A stretch of 64,000 nucleotides of DNA from Prillingera fragicola (taxonomy: Eukaryota > Basidiomycota > Tremellomycetes > Trichosporonales > Trichosporonaceae). The stretch spans positions 124,001-188,000 of the forward strand of contig BEDY01000010.1 of NCBI GenBank assembly GCA_002335605.1. Reading direction: 5' to 3'. A program made the position numbers and the translations under genes. Each line of letters begins with the position of its first letter. Position 1 is the first letter of the stretch. The notes beneath the pieces were generated by a model. It was given only the letters and a program-made list of their open reading frames with translations. It did no database searches and had not been told where the DNA came from. Below, piece after piece: positions 1-10,815 of the stretch.

Positions 1-1136
1 AGGATGGCCCTATCCCTCGCCGTACTCGGCAGTGGGAGACTACATCTCATCCACTAGCCTGCACCCACTCCCTCTTGCTTGGGTGGGCATTTAGCACCTG
101 TTAGCGCAGTACCAGCCTGCCCAAAGCAATGGAACCAGCACAAAGCCTAATGCTGCCGAAAAGCAACCGACAACCACTTCACAGCTGCTCGGCCGTGATA
201 CAAGCGACTAGTGTCTTGGCGTACCGGTGTTCTGATTGCGTCGTTTGCCGATTGGGAGTATCGCTTGTGCAGCCCGTTCGTAGACACCGACCTCGTCGAG
301 GGCTTAGCACGTTTCAGCAGCATTGGCTTAGCTGGCCGCTAGCGCTTGCGTGGGGTCGTCGCGCTAACCAAAGGTTTACAAGTGTCAGAGGACTGCACGT
401 GTGCATAGCGCAGTGGCGCAGTGGCCGGTGGACGAGATACAAGGCTGGTAGGTAGCTATGACATGGGCTTTGGCATAGGTGGCGTCGTGACACGCCAACG
501 CCAACGCCACGTGGACAAACTGTAGAGCTAGCGGAAGGGTAGATGAGGAGACGCTGACTCCATGTGTCATCTCGTCTTGGCTACCCACATGGATGCCAGG
601 TCGATGGACAGTGACAAACCAGTCAACACCTTGTCGACCGATGCCAGTATTCCCGAAATCAATGGCACTAGGATCGAGCTAGTCGACTGTCATTTGCCAA
701 GGACGACGACAAGTATAGACCGCCGCAGCGATCAGTGACGTTGACGTCCACGGCGTTGGCACCATCAAGTCGCGCACCGGTGAACGCGGAGTGGGTCTCC
801 ACTAACGCCTTGTCGTAGCTTGCGGCAAACCAAAGCTCACTGCGATTATAGTAGACGATAACGTCCACTAGCCATTTGAACGAGTCATCTGACCACCACC
901 ACGGCGGTTGGTCCTCCATTTTAGTGCGCGTTAATCACTCTGCACCACCGAGGACCCCCGAGTATCCTCCACCTGGTTCGGACCGGCATCCTCTCCTGAA
1001 CGACTCAGAGTGACTTGTTCATGAGCGAGTTGTTGAGCCGCCAGAAAGGCATAAAAGGAGGCCAGTCGAGCGTCTTCCCCCCTCAAGCAATCAATCTCAT
1101 CTCAGCAATCAGCAACTCAACCCCACACCAATCAGC
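1..1136. other. Intergenic sequence, no gene supported
   Basis: Open frames on both strands are short, lack family resemblance and have no splice pattern like the neighbours. The last 100 bases hold the promoter and leader of the CFEM gene. Nothing else is recognised. Confidence 0.6.
1051..1057 (+). promoter_or_regulatory. TATA-like box of the CFEM gene
   Basis: The string ATAAAAG lies 80 bases before the ATG, and a C/A-rich leader without ATG follows. Position and sequence fit a core promoter; this is inference from spacing only. Confidence 0.5.
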
Positions 1137-1440
1137 ATGAAGTTCACCGCCGTCCTCCTCAGCGCGCTCTTCGCCGTCTCGGCCGTCCACGCCGCCGACA
1201 TTGAGTAAGTCCCCCAGCGCGATCAGCACTGACGCCAGCCCCAACACGGTCGACCCCTGCATCCGCGACTGCACCACGGGTGCCGCGGGCGAAGTTGGCT
1301 GCAGCTCGCCCCTCGACGCCGGCTGCGTGTGCGGCGACAAGAAGGGCGACTTTACCTCCAAGGCGCTCGCTTGCCTTTCGTCCAAGTGTGCCGACAAGAT
1401 TGGCGAGGCTTCGGCTCTCCAGGCCAAGCTGTGCGGTTAA
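1137..1440 (+). CDS. Small secreted CFEM-domain protein
   Basis: This 89-residue protein has one intron (1205-1238). Residues 1-19 form a signal peptide (basic start, Leu/Val/Ala core, VHA-A end). The rest is a single CFEM domain with all eight cysteines at 30, 34, 44, 52, 54, 68, 73 and 88. Asp49, just before the CxC pair, sits where CFEM proteins carry the heme-iron ligand. CFEM proteins bind heme or act as surface and adhesion proteins. No GPI signal or Ser/Thr tail follows, so it is probably released, like the soluble hemophores of Candida. A heme-scavenging role is inference; the fold assignment is strong. The start is the first ATG after a TATA-like box. Confidence 0.9.
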
Positions 1441-1655
1441 GCTGCCCAGTGGCTGCGATGCCTAGTTCCTGATCAGCTCGAGGTGTTGCTTTCTGTAGAC
1501 ATGAAATGCAAACAGAAGTGAATGTTGAAAGACATGAGTGGTCGGCCAACTCCGCCGGAGATGCTTTTACCGATCCGGCAATCGGCATCATCCGGACCCC
1601 ATCTGCATCTCGACATTGTCCATTGCTTCATCCTCCATTGCAGCGCTGGTAAACA

Positions 1656-3006
1656 ATGACTCTGACACGGGAGATCCCCTCCTCTACAACCCCAGCTCAA
1701 CCACCCACCCTCTCAGCGAAAGGCAAAGCCTCACTCGACGCCCTCCTCGCCACCAAGCTCGCCGAGAAACGCACGCCGGCAATCTACTTTGGAGCGACGA
1801 CAAAGGATGAAGAGCTCTACTTTGAGTACGGCGGAGACAGGGTGTATGGCGAGCCTGAAAAGGGGCCTGTTGACGAGGATACGAGTGAGTTTTGCCACGG
1901 CGGAGCGAGCTGACGGCAGTCCTGCACTACTACTCGATGACCAAGCTCGTGACTGTCACGGCGCTCCTCCAGCTCGTCGACCGCGGTCTCGTCTCCCTCA
2001 CCGACCCCGACGCAGTGACCACGCACCTACCCGAACTGGCGTCTCTCCAAGTCTTGCTCGGATACCACGACGCCGGCGTCGCGCAGTGGAAGCAGCGCTC
2101 GACGCCCCTCACCCTCACCCACATTCTCTCGCACACGTCCGGCCTCGGGTACAACTGGAACTCACGCCTGCTCGCGCGCTGGGAAAAGGAGGTCGACCAC
2201 CCTTCGCGCGGCGCACCACACGCCGGCATCGAGACCATCACCGAGCCCCTGCTCTTCGAACCGGGCACGCGCTGGAAGTACGGTATCGGCATCGACTGGG
2301 CTGGCGTGCTCATTGAGCGGCTCACTGGCCAAAGTCTCGAAGAATACTGCCAGGCCAACATTTTCCGTCCCCTCGGCATGAGCAGCGCGACATTCATCCC
2401 CACGCCAGAGGTACAGGAACACTTTATGCAGATCTGCAAGCGCAACGACGACGGCTCCCTGTCGCACACGACGAGCTCGCGCAACCTGGATCCAAGCACC
2501 ATCAAGCTCATTTCAGCCGGTGGCGGCCTCTTTGGCCAGCCAAGAGACTATCTCCGCTTTCTCCGCGGCGTCCTCGCCTCCAGAGACCCGGGGGGCATCC
2601 TCTCCCCCGAGTCGTATGCGCGCTTGTTTGAAAACGTCCTCCCGCCGCCGGGCACGGGCACCGTGCACGCCGACCTGGCCAGGACGGCCGCAAGCATGGG
2701 ATACCACGACTGCGCGTACACCCAGGACGGGACTGGGCGGGACATGGGCCACTCTGTGGGGCTGTGTTTGAATCTCGTCGACAGCGCTTGGGGCCGCAAG
2801 GCGGGGAGTGGCTGCTGGGATGGGATTGCGAGGTCCCACTACTGGATTGACCCCACGACGGGCATTGCTGTAAGCTGACCTGCTCGGGTGTGTGCTGACA
2901 TTGCCAGGGTATCTGTTTTACGCAGCTCATGGCAAAGGACCCAGAGTACTTTACCGACGTGTACAACGCGTATGAGCGTGCGCTGTACGATGCGCTCGAG
3001 GCTTGA
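1656..3006 (+). CDS. Beta-lactamase-fold serine hydrolase (class C / LovD-like)
   Basis: The 425-residue product has two introns (1885-1919, 2870-2907). The first joins residues 76/77 just before the catalytic S82-M-T-K85 (SxxK) motif. The middle contains HILSHTSGLGYNW and WKYGIGIDWAG, typical of the beta-lactamase/penicillin-binding-protein superfamily. The latter stands where the second catalytic tyrosine motif lies, but as Y-G-I rather than the bacterial Y-x-N. There is no clear signal peptide, so it is probably cytosolic. Fungal members act as esterases, acyltransferases or peptidases; the substrate here cannot be read from sequence. It lies 5-17 kb from the amino-sugar genes, but any functional tie is speculative. 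Confidence 0.88.
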
Positions 3007-3519
3007 GAGGCGGAATGTAGTGCGGGCAGAATGGGAGAGCTGACCGGCTGTTGACCGGGACAGTGCCGTCAGCTATGAGTATCCCAGCTGGCCTAGCCAC
3101 TGCGCGCGGTTATAGAGATAGTATCTTTCAGCTCATGTACAAGCTACGTGGTACCGATTCCGCAGCACATAGAGTCAATGCTACCATCGACTTTAGCGAC
3201 TTGCCCGACGAGTGATGCTCGGATCTGGACCGTTGAATCGCTCGCACTGGATGTATGCTTGTTGCTGCTCTGCGCTGCACCAATCCACATATCTACAGAG
3301 CCTACATAACTCGATGCATGCATTGTCGTACGAGCAGGCTGCGTTTTGGCTTCAAGCTGCTGGGTGGCAAAACTCGATGGTGGTGACGTCAGGCGACCAA
3401 CACCATCCTGTCCGATGAACATGTGAGCATCTCCCCGTGCATCTTGCATCCTGCTTCTTCTCCCCATCCCTCATCTACACTGTCCTATACCTCCATCTCA
3501 TACACAGCAGCAGCACAAC
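3007..3519. other. Intergenic sequence and leader of the LOR gene
   Basis: No supported gene. The final 90 bases are pyrimidine-rich (CTTCTTCTCCCC, CCTCATCTACAC) and run into the ATG, typical of a short transcript leader in this window. Confidence 0.55.
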
Positions 3520-4305
3520 ATGGGTATCTTCAGCTCCATCAAGAACGTCGGCGGCGGCGACAAGATTGCAGCCGTCTCGCCCGTCGTCGGCGTCATCCCG
3601 GCTTTCATCGGCAAGACATCGACCACGCTTGTCCTCAAGGAGAAGGTGTTTTCGCTTTCTGGAGTAAGTACTGGCTGGGGGCGTTGGGGAAAGAGCTGGA
3701 CGGATAGCAGGGGTGGTCTCGTACGCTGTGACTGACGAGCAGGACGACTTTACTATCAAGGATGTCATGGGCCGTACGGTCCTGCACTGCAGTGCCAGGA
3801 ATGTGTCGATGCGCGATACCAAGGGTGCGTAGCCCTGCTCCGTGCTATCCAGCCGCTGACGACGGCGCAGTAATCACCGACGCCGCTGGCGTGCCCCTGT
3901 TCACGATCAAGAACAAGCTCATTGCCATCTCCAAGACGTTTGTCGCCGAGGACGCACACGGCAAGACGCTGTTTACGATCAAGAAGAAGAAAATGTCCGT
4001 CCGCGGCCGCCTCGAGGCAGATTTCCACAACGTTACCGATGGCAAGAGCCAGTCCCTCACCCTGCACGGCGACCTCGTCAAGGGTGGAGCGGATATTAGG
4101 ATCGACGGCGGGATCCAGGTCGCGCACATCTCGAGGCAGTTTGTGGCCGTCAGGCAGATGGTGGACGACAAGCAGACTGTGAGTGTGGCCCGCGCTGGGA
4201 GCAGAGCTGACACTGCAGTACTACGTCACCGTCGCTGCCGGCGTGGACATTGCCCTCATTGCCGCGCTGTGTATCTGCTTTGACGAGGTCAACGAGGACG
4301 AGTAA
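3520..4305 (+). CDS. LURP-one-related (LOR / tubby C-terminal-like) protein
   Basis: Four exons (introns 3664-3742, 3825-3870, 4179-4218) encode 206 residues. The protein is one LOR domain: repeated beta-strand pairs such as FTIKDVMGRTVL, LFTIKNKLIAI and LFTIKKKKMSV, then SLTLHGDLVKGG and DIRIDGG, ending in a hydrophobic strand-helix (GVDIALIAALCICFD). This is the 12-stranded barrel with a buried C-terminal helix seen in tubby-like and phospholipid scramblase proteins. The biochemical role is unknown in fungi. A decayed copy of the 3' half lies about 290 bp downstream. Confidence 0.85.
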
Positions 4306-5176
4306 GCGAGATCGAGAGTTGCCGGTGGTCGTGTTTCTGCGGGTTCCTGCTGTTGGTCTATGGGGGACGAAAGTTGTCTTTTACGATGTTCACGAGCGGT
4401 GTGCGCTGTATGGTGTTTATGCTGCTCACGACCTGTCAAGGCGTTTATGCGATATGTGCTGAAGACTGGGGCGGGGAGCTTTCTGATCTCTCACCACTGA
4501 CTGCGTGTCCATCACATGTAACTCATACTGCTCACCTTCTACTCGCTCTCTCTCTCTGTCTCACACACAAGCTCTCCACATCCAAGCAACCACACTGGAC
4601 CTGGTCGCCGAACCGCAGATTCGGCGGGACAGCAAGGCTACCGCGCGTGTCTGTACGCGAGGCAGTTGGCCGCGGCAAGCGAGTGGCATGTTTGCAAGCG
4701 GGATTCGACACCTTGTGCCGCAACGAGCGGCGGCGCTCGCCGCCGTTGCAGTATCCAGCTTGGTCTTGGGGAGGTTGACACTCCCACTACATTACAGTCC
4801 TCCGGTGTCGACGTTGGGCTCATTTGTGCGTTGTGTGTATGCCTTGATGAGGCGAAGCATGAGGCGACCTGACTAGCTTTTGAATGATATAGATAAGATG
4901 CAAACAATTGCTCGTAAAGCTTTGAGATCGCGGCGTTCTGCTGAAGGGAACTTGTTCTATGCACAAAGATCAATCACCTTGGCACTCCCATGTCCACCAC
5001 TTCCGAACGGCGGCCATGTCCACCACTTGCCAGCTGTGCATGAGCTCATGTAGTTGTTGCGTCGCACTATCTCCATGGAAGAGCAAGCACATCCCGGCCT
5101 AAATAGCCGAGGTGACAACCCCTGCCACCGACTTCATCCACATCCATCTCCTCACTATCTCTTCAACACCGCCAAC
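4306..5176. other. Intergenic region with a decayed LOR copy and the hydrolase promoter
   Basis: Besides the LOR remnant (listed separately) there is a CT/CA-rich run at about 4545-4590 and a TATA-like TAAATAG at 5100-5106, 71 bases before the ATG of the next gene. Nothing else is recognised. Confidence 0.5.
4590..4872 (+). pseudogene. Decayed 3' fragment of a LOR-gene duplicate
   Basis: Pieces of the upstream LOR protein recur here in order but in different frames. LDLVAEPQIRRDS resembles GDLVKGGADIRIDG. YARQLAAASEWHVCK resembles ISRQFVAVRQMVDDK. GVDVGLICALCVCLDE closely matches the C-terminal GVDIALIAALCICFDE. The intron end CTGACACTGCAG of the intact gene corresponds to TTGACACTCCCA, so the acceptor AG is lost. 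At least one frameshift separates the blocks, and the 5' exons are absent. I read this as a tandem duplication that lost its 5' half and decayed. A rapidly diverging short gene is the alternative. Confidence 0.55.
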
Positions 5177-6641
5177 ATGCTCGCAACACGCATCTGCCTA
5201 TCAAAATCCCCCCCCTGGACAGCCCCCTCACGCTCCCCCCCATCTCCCTTGAAGCCACCCGTCCCCTACCTCCCCCTCCGCCGGCCTCCACCCTCCACTC
5301 CACCCTCCCAAATCGCAACCTCGACCCACCCACCCCTCCCCCCGCCTCCAGCAGGCTTCAAACGCACAACCCACGCCGTGCCAGCAGCCTACCCCCGCTC
5401 CCACTCGCAAGCAGCAGGCACGCTCTCGCGCAGCTCCCACCCCCTCGGCCCCGGCCCGCCAGCGGGCACCGAAGACAAACCCGCGCGCGCAGAGCGTCTA
5501 GCAGCCGAGGCCAACGAGTCTGTCCGCATCAGGTCCCAGTCCCAGCGCTGGCGCACGGCAGAACAAGGCATCGCAGCCAACCAGGCCCCGATGTGGGTGC
5601 ACGCCGAGCGGTGGTCCCGCGAGGCGCGGCGCGGGGGCTCAACCCTCGTCCTCACCCATGCGTGTGGGCTGCAAAAGGAGCACTGGCACCCGGCGCTGCA
5701 TGCGCTTGTGGCTGGTACGCCGGACGGGGGCTTTGGCGGGGGAGCGGCTGGCGCGCCGGTGGTCGTGGACGATGTCTGGATGCTGGACGACTCGCACCAC
5801 GGCCTGTCGGTCGAGCTCAATGCTGGGCGGCTCGGAGCGGCCCACTCGTGGGAGGACACTGGGCGGGATGTGCTCAGTCTCGTCGAAAATGTGCTGCCTG
5901 GCGTGCGCGCCGCCGAGGCCGCAGGCGGCGAGCTGGGCTGGGTGCTTCCCTGGGCTGAAGCGGGGGAGGCGGAGCAGGTCGTCGGCATTGGACACAGTTA
6001 TGGTGGCAACGCGCTCGTGCAGGCTGCGCACGCCCGGCCAGACTTGTTCTCGGGATTGCTCCTCGTTGAGCCCATGGTAAGTTTCTAGCGCTTGACAAGT
6101 CTAACTCTAGACCATCCCCGTCGTCCTCAATGCACCGCCAAAGTACCCCCTCACGTCGCAAGCGGTCAAGCGCCGCACGACGTGGGCGTCGCGCGCTGCC
6201 GCGGCCGAGAGCGTGCGCTCCAACCCCCTCTTTGGGCCGTGGACCGACGACGTCTTTGCCCTCTGGCTCTCGCACTCGCTCGCACCCGTCGACGAGGCCG
6301 ACCCCGACGGCCCCGTAACCCTCGCGACACCCGGGTGGGCCGAGGCAGCAGCCTTTACCGACTCGCTGTGGAGTGCCGAGCGCGGCTGGGACAAGCTGCA
6401 GACACTCGGCGAGGGGGGGAGGGGGGTCAAGACTGGGTTTATCATGGCGGGGGATGAGACGTGGATGTCTGGCGAGGAGACTGCGGCGGAAATGGTCTCG
6501 CGCATCCGCGGCGCGAGGAATGAGAGGATTGTCGAGTCGAGCCATCTCATTGTCCAGGAGCAGCCGCAGTTGCTTGCAGCTAGTATTGGGCGGTTCTTGG
6601 CTTCGTTGCCTAGCTGGAACGACCCAAGAGCCAAGCTCTAG
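5177..6641 (+). CDS. Alpha/beta hydrolase with proline-rich N-terminal extension
   Basis: Two exons (intron 6077-6110) encode 476 residues. Residues from about 154 form an alpha/beta-hydrolase core: TLVLTHACGLQKEHWHP (oxyanion strand), then G272-H-S-Y-G-G277 with nucleophile Ser274, then LLLVEPM. A late His falls in RIVESSHLIVQEQP, a normal place for the catalytic histidine. The first 130 residues are Pro/Ser/Arg-rich, with a start (MLATRICLSK) that could be a weak mitochondrial presequence. The start was chosen as the first ATG after TAAATAG at 5100; an upstream in-frame ATG at 5054 lies before that box. Substrate unknown. The gene is convergent with the next one, 42 bp apart. Confidence 0.85.
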
Positions 6642-6683
6642 ACTATGACCATGAAAAGGTTGTACATTCTATTCCACAACTAC

Positions 6684-8291
6684 CTACGCAGCGTACTGAC
6701 TCGTGTCCTTCTTGTTCTCCTCCACCACGACCTCCTCAGCCATAGCCGCCTCTTCACGGTCAAGCTTGCGCTCTAGCCAGTACACGACCACGATCCAGCC
6801 AGCCAGCACCCCAGCGACGACAAACATGGTGATGGTACCCTTGTGGAACCGGTTGGCAGCGTCGGGGGCCGGGTAGAGAATGATTCCCCAAAAGGCAAAC
6901 AGCACCGAGCTGGCGCCGTTCATCGAGTAGAGCGTGACTGCGCGCGCGGCGTGGTCACCCGTCTTGAGGAGGAGCTTGTTTGCCCACGTAAAGCACACTG
7001 GCTGGATCATGTATGCCGATCCTGCGATGACTGTCGTCAGCCAAACTCATCAAAGTCCACTCACAGTAGCCAGCCATGACGGCGCCGTCGGGAATGACCT
7101 TTATGATCAAGATAATCGCCGCGACGACCTGCAGTCCACAAGCGAGGAATCCCCAAGGCATGTGCCGCCTGCTCGCATCGATCGCGACAGCCGTGACGAG
7201 CGTGCAAAAGATGCCAATAGCGGTAATGCCCAGGGGATAGGTATTGTTCTGGCTCTTGCTGTAGCGCCCCGTAGCCTTCATCCAGAGCAACATGCAGGTC
7301 TGGGTGGAGAATGCCTCGAGCGCGCCGCCAATGACCCAGAACAGCGTGAGGACCCAGAACTCGGGGCGGAGAAGGACGCGGCGGATGAGCGACCACCCGA
7401 GGGCGTGGCCGGGGGCATCGACTGGTTTGGGGGGCAGGCGGGAGACGGCGAGCTTGCGCTCTTCTTCAGTCAGCCAGAAGGCTTTGGTCGTCTCGGGCAG
7501 GTCGGGAAACATGATGTAGCCAAAGACGGCCACTGGCATGGTGATGATGCCGAGAATGATCCAGAGCTGGTCACAGGTTAGCACTGCAGCAGTGTGGGGT
7601 ACTCACCCACTTCCACCCTGGCAGACCGTGGGCGCCATCCATGGTCTTGTTGAGCGCAGTCATCATGATGCCCGAGAACATGGTCCCGGCCATCCCGCTC
7701 GCGGCAAACAGGCCGGTCCGCTTGCCAATCTCGCGTCCCTTGTACCAGCTGCCAATAATGTACTGCGTGCCAGAGTATGTGCTTGCCTCGATGACACCCT
7801 GGAAGAACCGGATGGCGCACAGGTGCTGGAAACTCTTTGCGGCGGCGCAGATCATGGTGAGCGCACCCCAGATGATGACCATGGTCGGGAACCAGATGCG
7901 TGGGGCAATCTTTTGGATGGCGAGGCCGTGGGGGACTTGGCCAATGATATCTGGAGGTGTTAAAGAGCTGAGCTGGGGGAGAGGACGTACAGCCGACTGT
8001 GAGGCAGGTGTTGATCACGTTGAGGTTTGTGCCCTTCAAGTTGAGGTCCTCTTGCATGCCGGTACTGCGTGTCAGCTCACGTCAGCCACGAGCAGCTTAC
8101 ACATAGGCATTGCCCAATGCCGCACGGTCAAGATAGTTGACAAAGAACGAGATACATGAGTACGACTGCCGTTAGCCATGTCCCGGTGCTGCACGACGCA
8201 CGAGAATAACAGCGTCAATCTTGACCAACAACTTGCGCTCGGCAGCGCTCTCGGGGGCCTCGCCCCATAGCAGTGTCCGCCACTTGCCCAT
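6684..8291 (-). CDS. MFS permease, anion:cation symporter (Dal5/pantothenate-type) family
   Basis: Six exons (introns 8166-8201, 8065-8100, 7951-7990, 7567-7606, 7031-7064) encode 473 residues with 12 predicted membrane segments. LLWGEAPESAAERKLLVKID, NYLDRAALGNAY and LPETTKAFWLTEEER are hallmarks of the fungal ACS family, which includes pantothenate (Fen2/Liz1-like), allantoate and nicotinate carriers. It should act as a proton-coupled importer at the plasma membrane. It is divergent from the AnmK-family kinase across 479 bp, so both may answer to the same promoter elements. That makes it a candidate carrier for the kinase substrate, but nothing in the protein itself shows this. Confidence 0.92.
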
Positions 8292-8770
8292 TGTTGTCAG
8301 TAGTGAAGAATACAGCAAGAGTTAGTGTGGGGTTGTGAGGGGCATGGTGCTCCACACAATGCTGCTATATGTACAACGACTAGAGCGTTGCAGGTGCAAG
8401 TCGGCCAGTTTGCCGGCCATGTTATCTTTGGCATTTACGCCACAGGGTTACCCTCCAAGCATGTCCTGATCCCCCCTCCATTCAGTCGCATGCACCCAGT
8501 CGTCGTATGTTGCGGCTCTTGTCGGTCAACTCGAGTAGTCGTCGACAGAGTATCAGCTGACCACTCGCACACGTCGTGCTCCTCGCCCTGCTCGCCGACA
8601 CAATCCTACCTCCCTGTACCATCGTTGCCCATTCCAGCATTCGGCCATTTGCCCGGTCCCCACCTACGCCACCCGCCAGATACCGGCGTCGACTGTTCAT
8701 AACAACTAGGACTGACATGCAATCTCCACCCCATGGGCCCCACCAACTTACCCTTCTCCTATCTAACAGA
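8292..8770. promoter_or_regulatory. Divergent promoter region of the ACS permease and AnmK-family kinase
   Basis: This 479-bp stretch separates two head-to-head start codons. On the permease side TATAT lies at 8366-8370, about 75 bp before its ATG. One GATA-type site (TTATCT) lies near 8420. An ATG at 8717, in frame with the kinase, could lengthen it by 18 residues. No clear dyad operator was seen. Confidence 0.5.
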
Positions 8771-10118
8771 ATGACGACCGCAGCACTAAACGTCCTGGGG
8801 CTGAACTGCGGCACGTCCGTCGACGCCGTCGACGTCGCGCTCGTCCGCATAGCGTCTCTGCCCGGCAGCCCAGACATTTCCGTCTCACTCAAGTCATACA
8901 CCGAGTACCCAGTTTCTAGCCCCCTGCGCGCGCGTATCTTGGCGCTATGCCGCCCAGGCGCAGCGACGACGTTGGAGGAAGTATGCGATCTGAACGTCGC
9001 CCTCGGGGAGCTGTTTGCCGACGCCGTGCTCAAGTCTGGTGTCGACCTCGGCGGTGTCGATCTGATTGCGAGCCACGGCCAGACGCTCTGGCATAACCCC
9101 GTCGCTGTCCCTGGCGCCGACTATGCTGCCGGCGCAAGGCGCATGGCGACACTGCAGATGGCGGAGAGCAGTGTTATCCAGCAACGCACGGGAATGTGAG
9201 TGTGTGAGCACAGAGAGGCACTGACGACAGCACCGTCGCGTCCGACTTTCGCGTCGCTGAACTCGCTGCTGGACGCCAGGGAGCGCCGCTGTCGGGCTTC
9301 TTTGAGGCCGCGCTCATCCGCCACCCTACGCGCCTGCGGGTGTGCCAGAACATTGGCGGGATGGGGAACGCGACAGTCGTCCCGCCAGCTACAAGGCTCG
9401 AGGCAGGCTACATGGCTTTCGACACTGTAGGTCTAAATACACCGAGGGGGCTAACGGCAAGGGACCCGGCAACGTCCTCATCGACGCGGCAGTCCGCATC
9501 GTCTCGGACGGCAAGGAAGAATACGACGCCGGCGGCGCCCGCGCCGCCGCAGGCGCCAACGAGGTCGACACTGAGTTTATCGACACCTGGCTCGCGGCAC
9601 AGGAATACCTCTCCCGCCCGGCACCCAAGACGACGGGCCGCGAGCTCTACTCTGAAGCTGTGGGCGCCGACCTCGTGGCCGAGCTCCGCGCGAGGGGGTT
9701 GAGCGATAACGGCGTCATCGCGACCGTCACCCGTCTGTCCGGCGAGTCCATCGTGCGTGCGCTGCGGGATCTCGAGCCTACGTGGGGTACCCTGGACGAG
9801 CTGGCTGTTTGTGGTGGCGGTGCGCATAATCCCGTTACCATGGCTGTTCTCGCTGCGGCCTTTCCCAATGCGCGGGTGGGCAAGCTGGACGATCTGGAGG
9901 GCACAGCAGGTATTCCCGCCGAAGCGAAGGAGGCCGTCCTGTTTGCCACGCTGGGGTTTTTGTGTGTCAGCGGGAGGAGTGTTCCTGTTAGTGCGGTGGA
10001 AGAGTGCAAAGAGGAGACTGTCATGGGCAAGATTACGCCTGGTCGCAACTTTGCAAAGGTCATGCGGGTTGCTTCTGCTGGCGAGGCTGGGGTTCTTGGT
10101 AGGATTGTTGCAGAGTAG
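8771..10118 (+). CDS. AnmK-family sugar kinase (anhydro-MurNAc kinase or levoglucosan kinase)
   Basis: Three exons (introns 9196-9230, 9427-9461) encode 425 residues. The family signature is complete: N-terminal LGLNCGTSVDAVDVALV (phosphate loop), SHGQTLWHNP, SDFRVAELAAGRQGAPL, QNIGGMGNAT, FDTGPGN, TVTRLSGESIV and VCGGGAHN. AnmK opens the 1,6-anhydro ring of anhydroMurNAc and phosphorylates O6 to give MurNAc-6-phosphate. Where bacterial AnmK has a D..A.GGQGAPL motif, this protein has E152 and R157. Fungal levoglucosan kinase belongs to the same family, so 1,6-anhydroglucose is a serious alternative substrate. A MurQ and a NagK gene lie 9-14 kb away and favour an amino-sugar role. The start was set at the ATG nearest the phosphate loop. 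Confidence 0.92.
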
Positions 10119-10815
10119 TCTGCGTGGCGCAGTAGTGGTTTCTGTGGCAACTTTCGGCATGTATCCGCCTCGACGAGTGTATATGCCATGTTCCGGAGAG
10201 TGCCCAGTGGGCACAAACATCTTGCTGTGGGTCAGCTGGGCCAAGGAGTACGCACGCCATCGGCGAGTGTTCAGCCGCGATGCTCACGAGCGCGGCTGCA
10301 GTGTTACATGCCATCCAGGGAGGAACAGTACCACTTCAACATTCCTCATTAAATGTCGGAACTGGAGCTGATGCTGTCATGAGGTCGTCTTGTTCGCGGA
10401 ACGGATTGAACCGTTGCGTTCTAATCCTCTGCCTCGCCGGTAGTATTAAAGCAACGCCGTGAGCATGCTATGAGCGACCAAACGGGTCAGGATTATAGCG
10501 AGTTGTTCGGACCTGGGAGGAGGGAGCATTCTTTGGCTGCTGAGGTCATGTCAACAATCACCAAAGCCAGTGTTGCCACCAGTTGTGACTGTTTAACCAT
10601 GCTGCATAGACTTGCAGACAGTCCAGGATACGACCATGCCATGCATGTACACTGCATCTTGCAAGAACGACTAATAACAATGATTCTACTGGCGGCTAGT
10701 TGGCCGGTGACAGCCGGGGCGCACATGACCGACTCGCCAAAGCTGCCGAGTACCCTGTACTCAACATCGCACAGTTTGCCTATCTTCTACCTTTCTCTCC
10801 ATCCACTCGCTCACC
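10119..10815. other. Intergenic sequence, no gene supported
   Basis: Only short incidental open frames. It holds the 3' end of the kinase transcript and the promoter of the zinc-cluster regulator, whose leader is C/T-rich (CTTCTACCTTTCTCTCC) just before the ATG. A T-loop-like GGTTCAATCC (minus strand, near 10405) lacks a foldable tRNA around it. Confidence 0.55.

Noticed and set aside
5100..5111. The 12-mer TAAATAGCCGAG occurs at 5100 and again near 25840 in the same orientation
   Set aside because: It precedes genes on opposite strands, so it is not a consistent promoter element. Two copies can be coincidence around a TATA-like core.
10380..10440. T-loop-like GGTTCAATCC suggesting a tRNA
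   Set aside because: The flanking bases do not form a proper T-stem, acceptor stem or D-arm.
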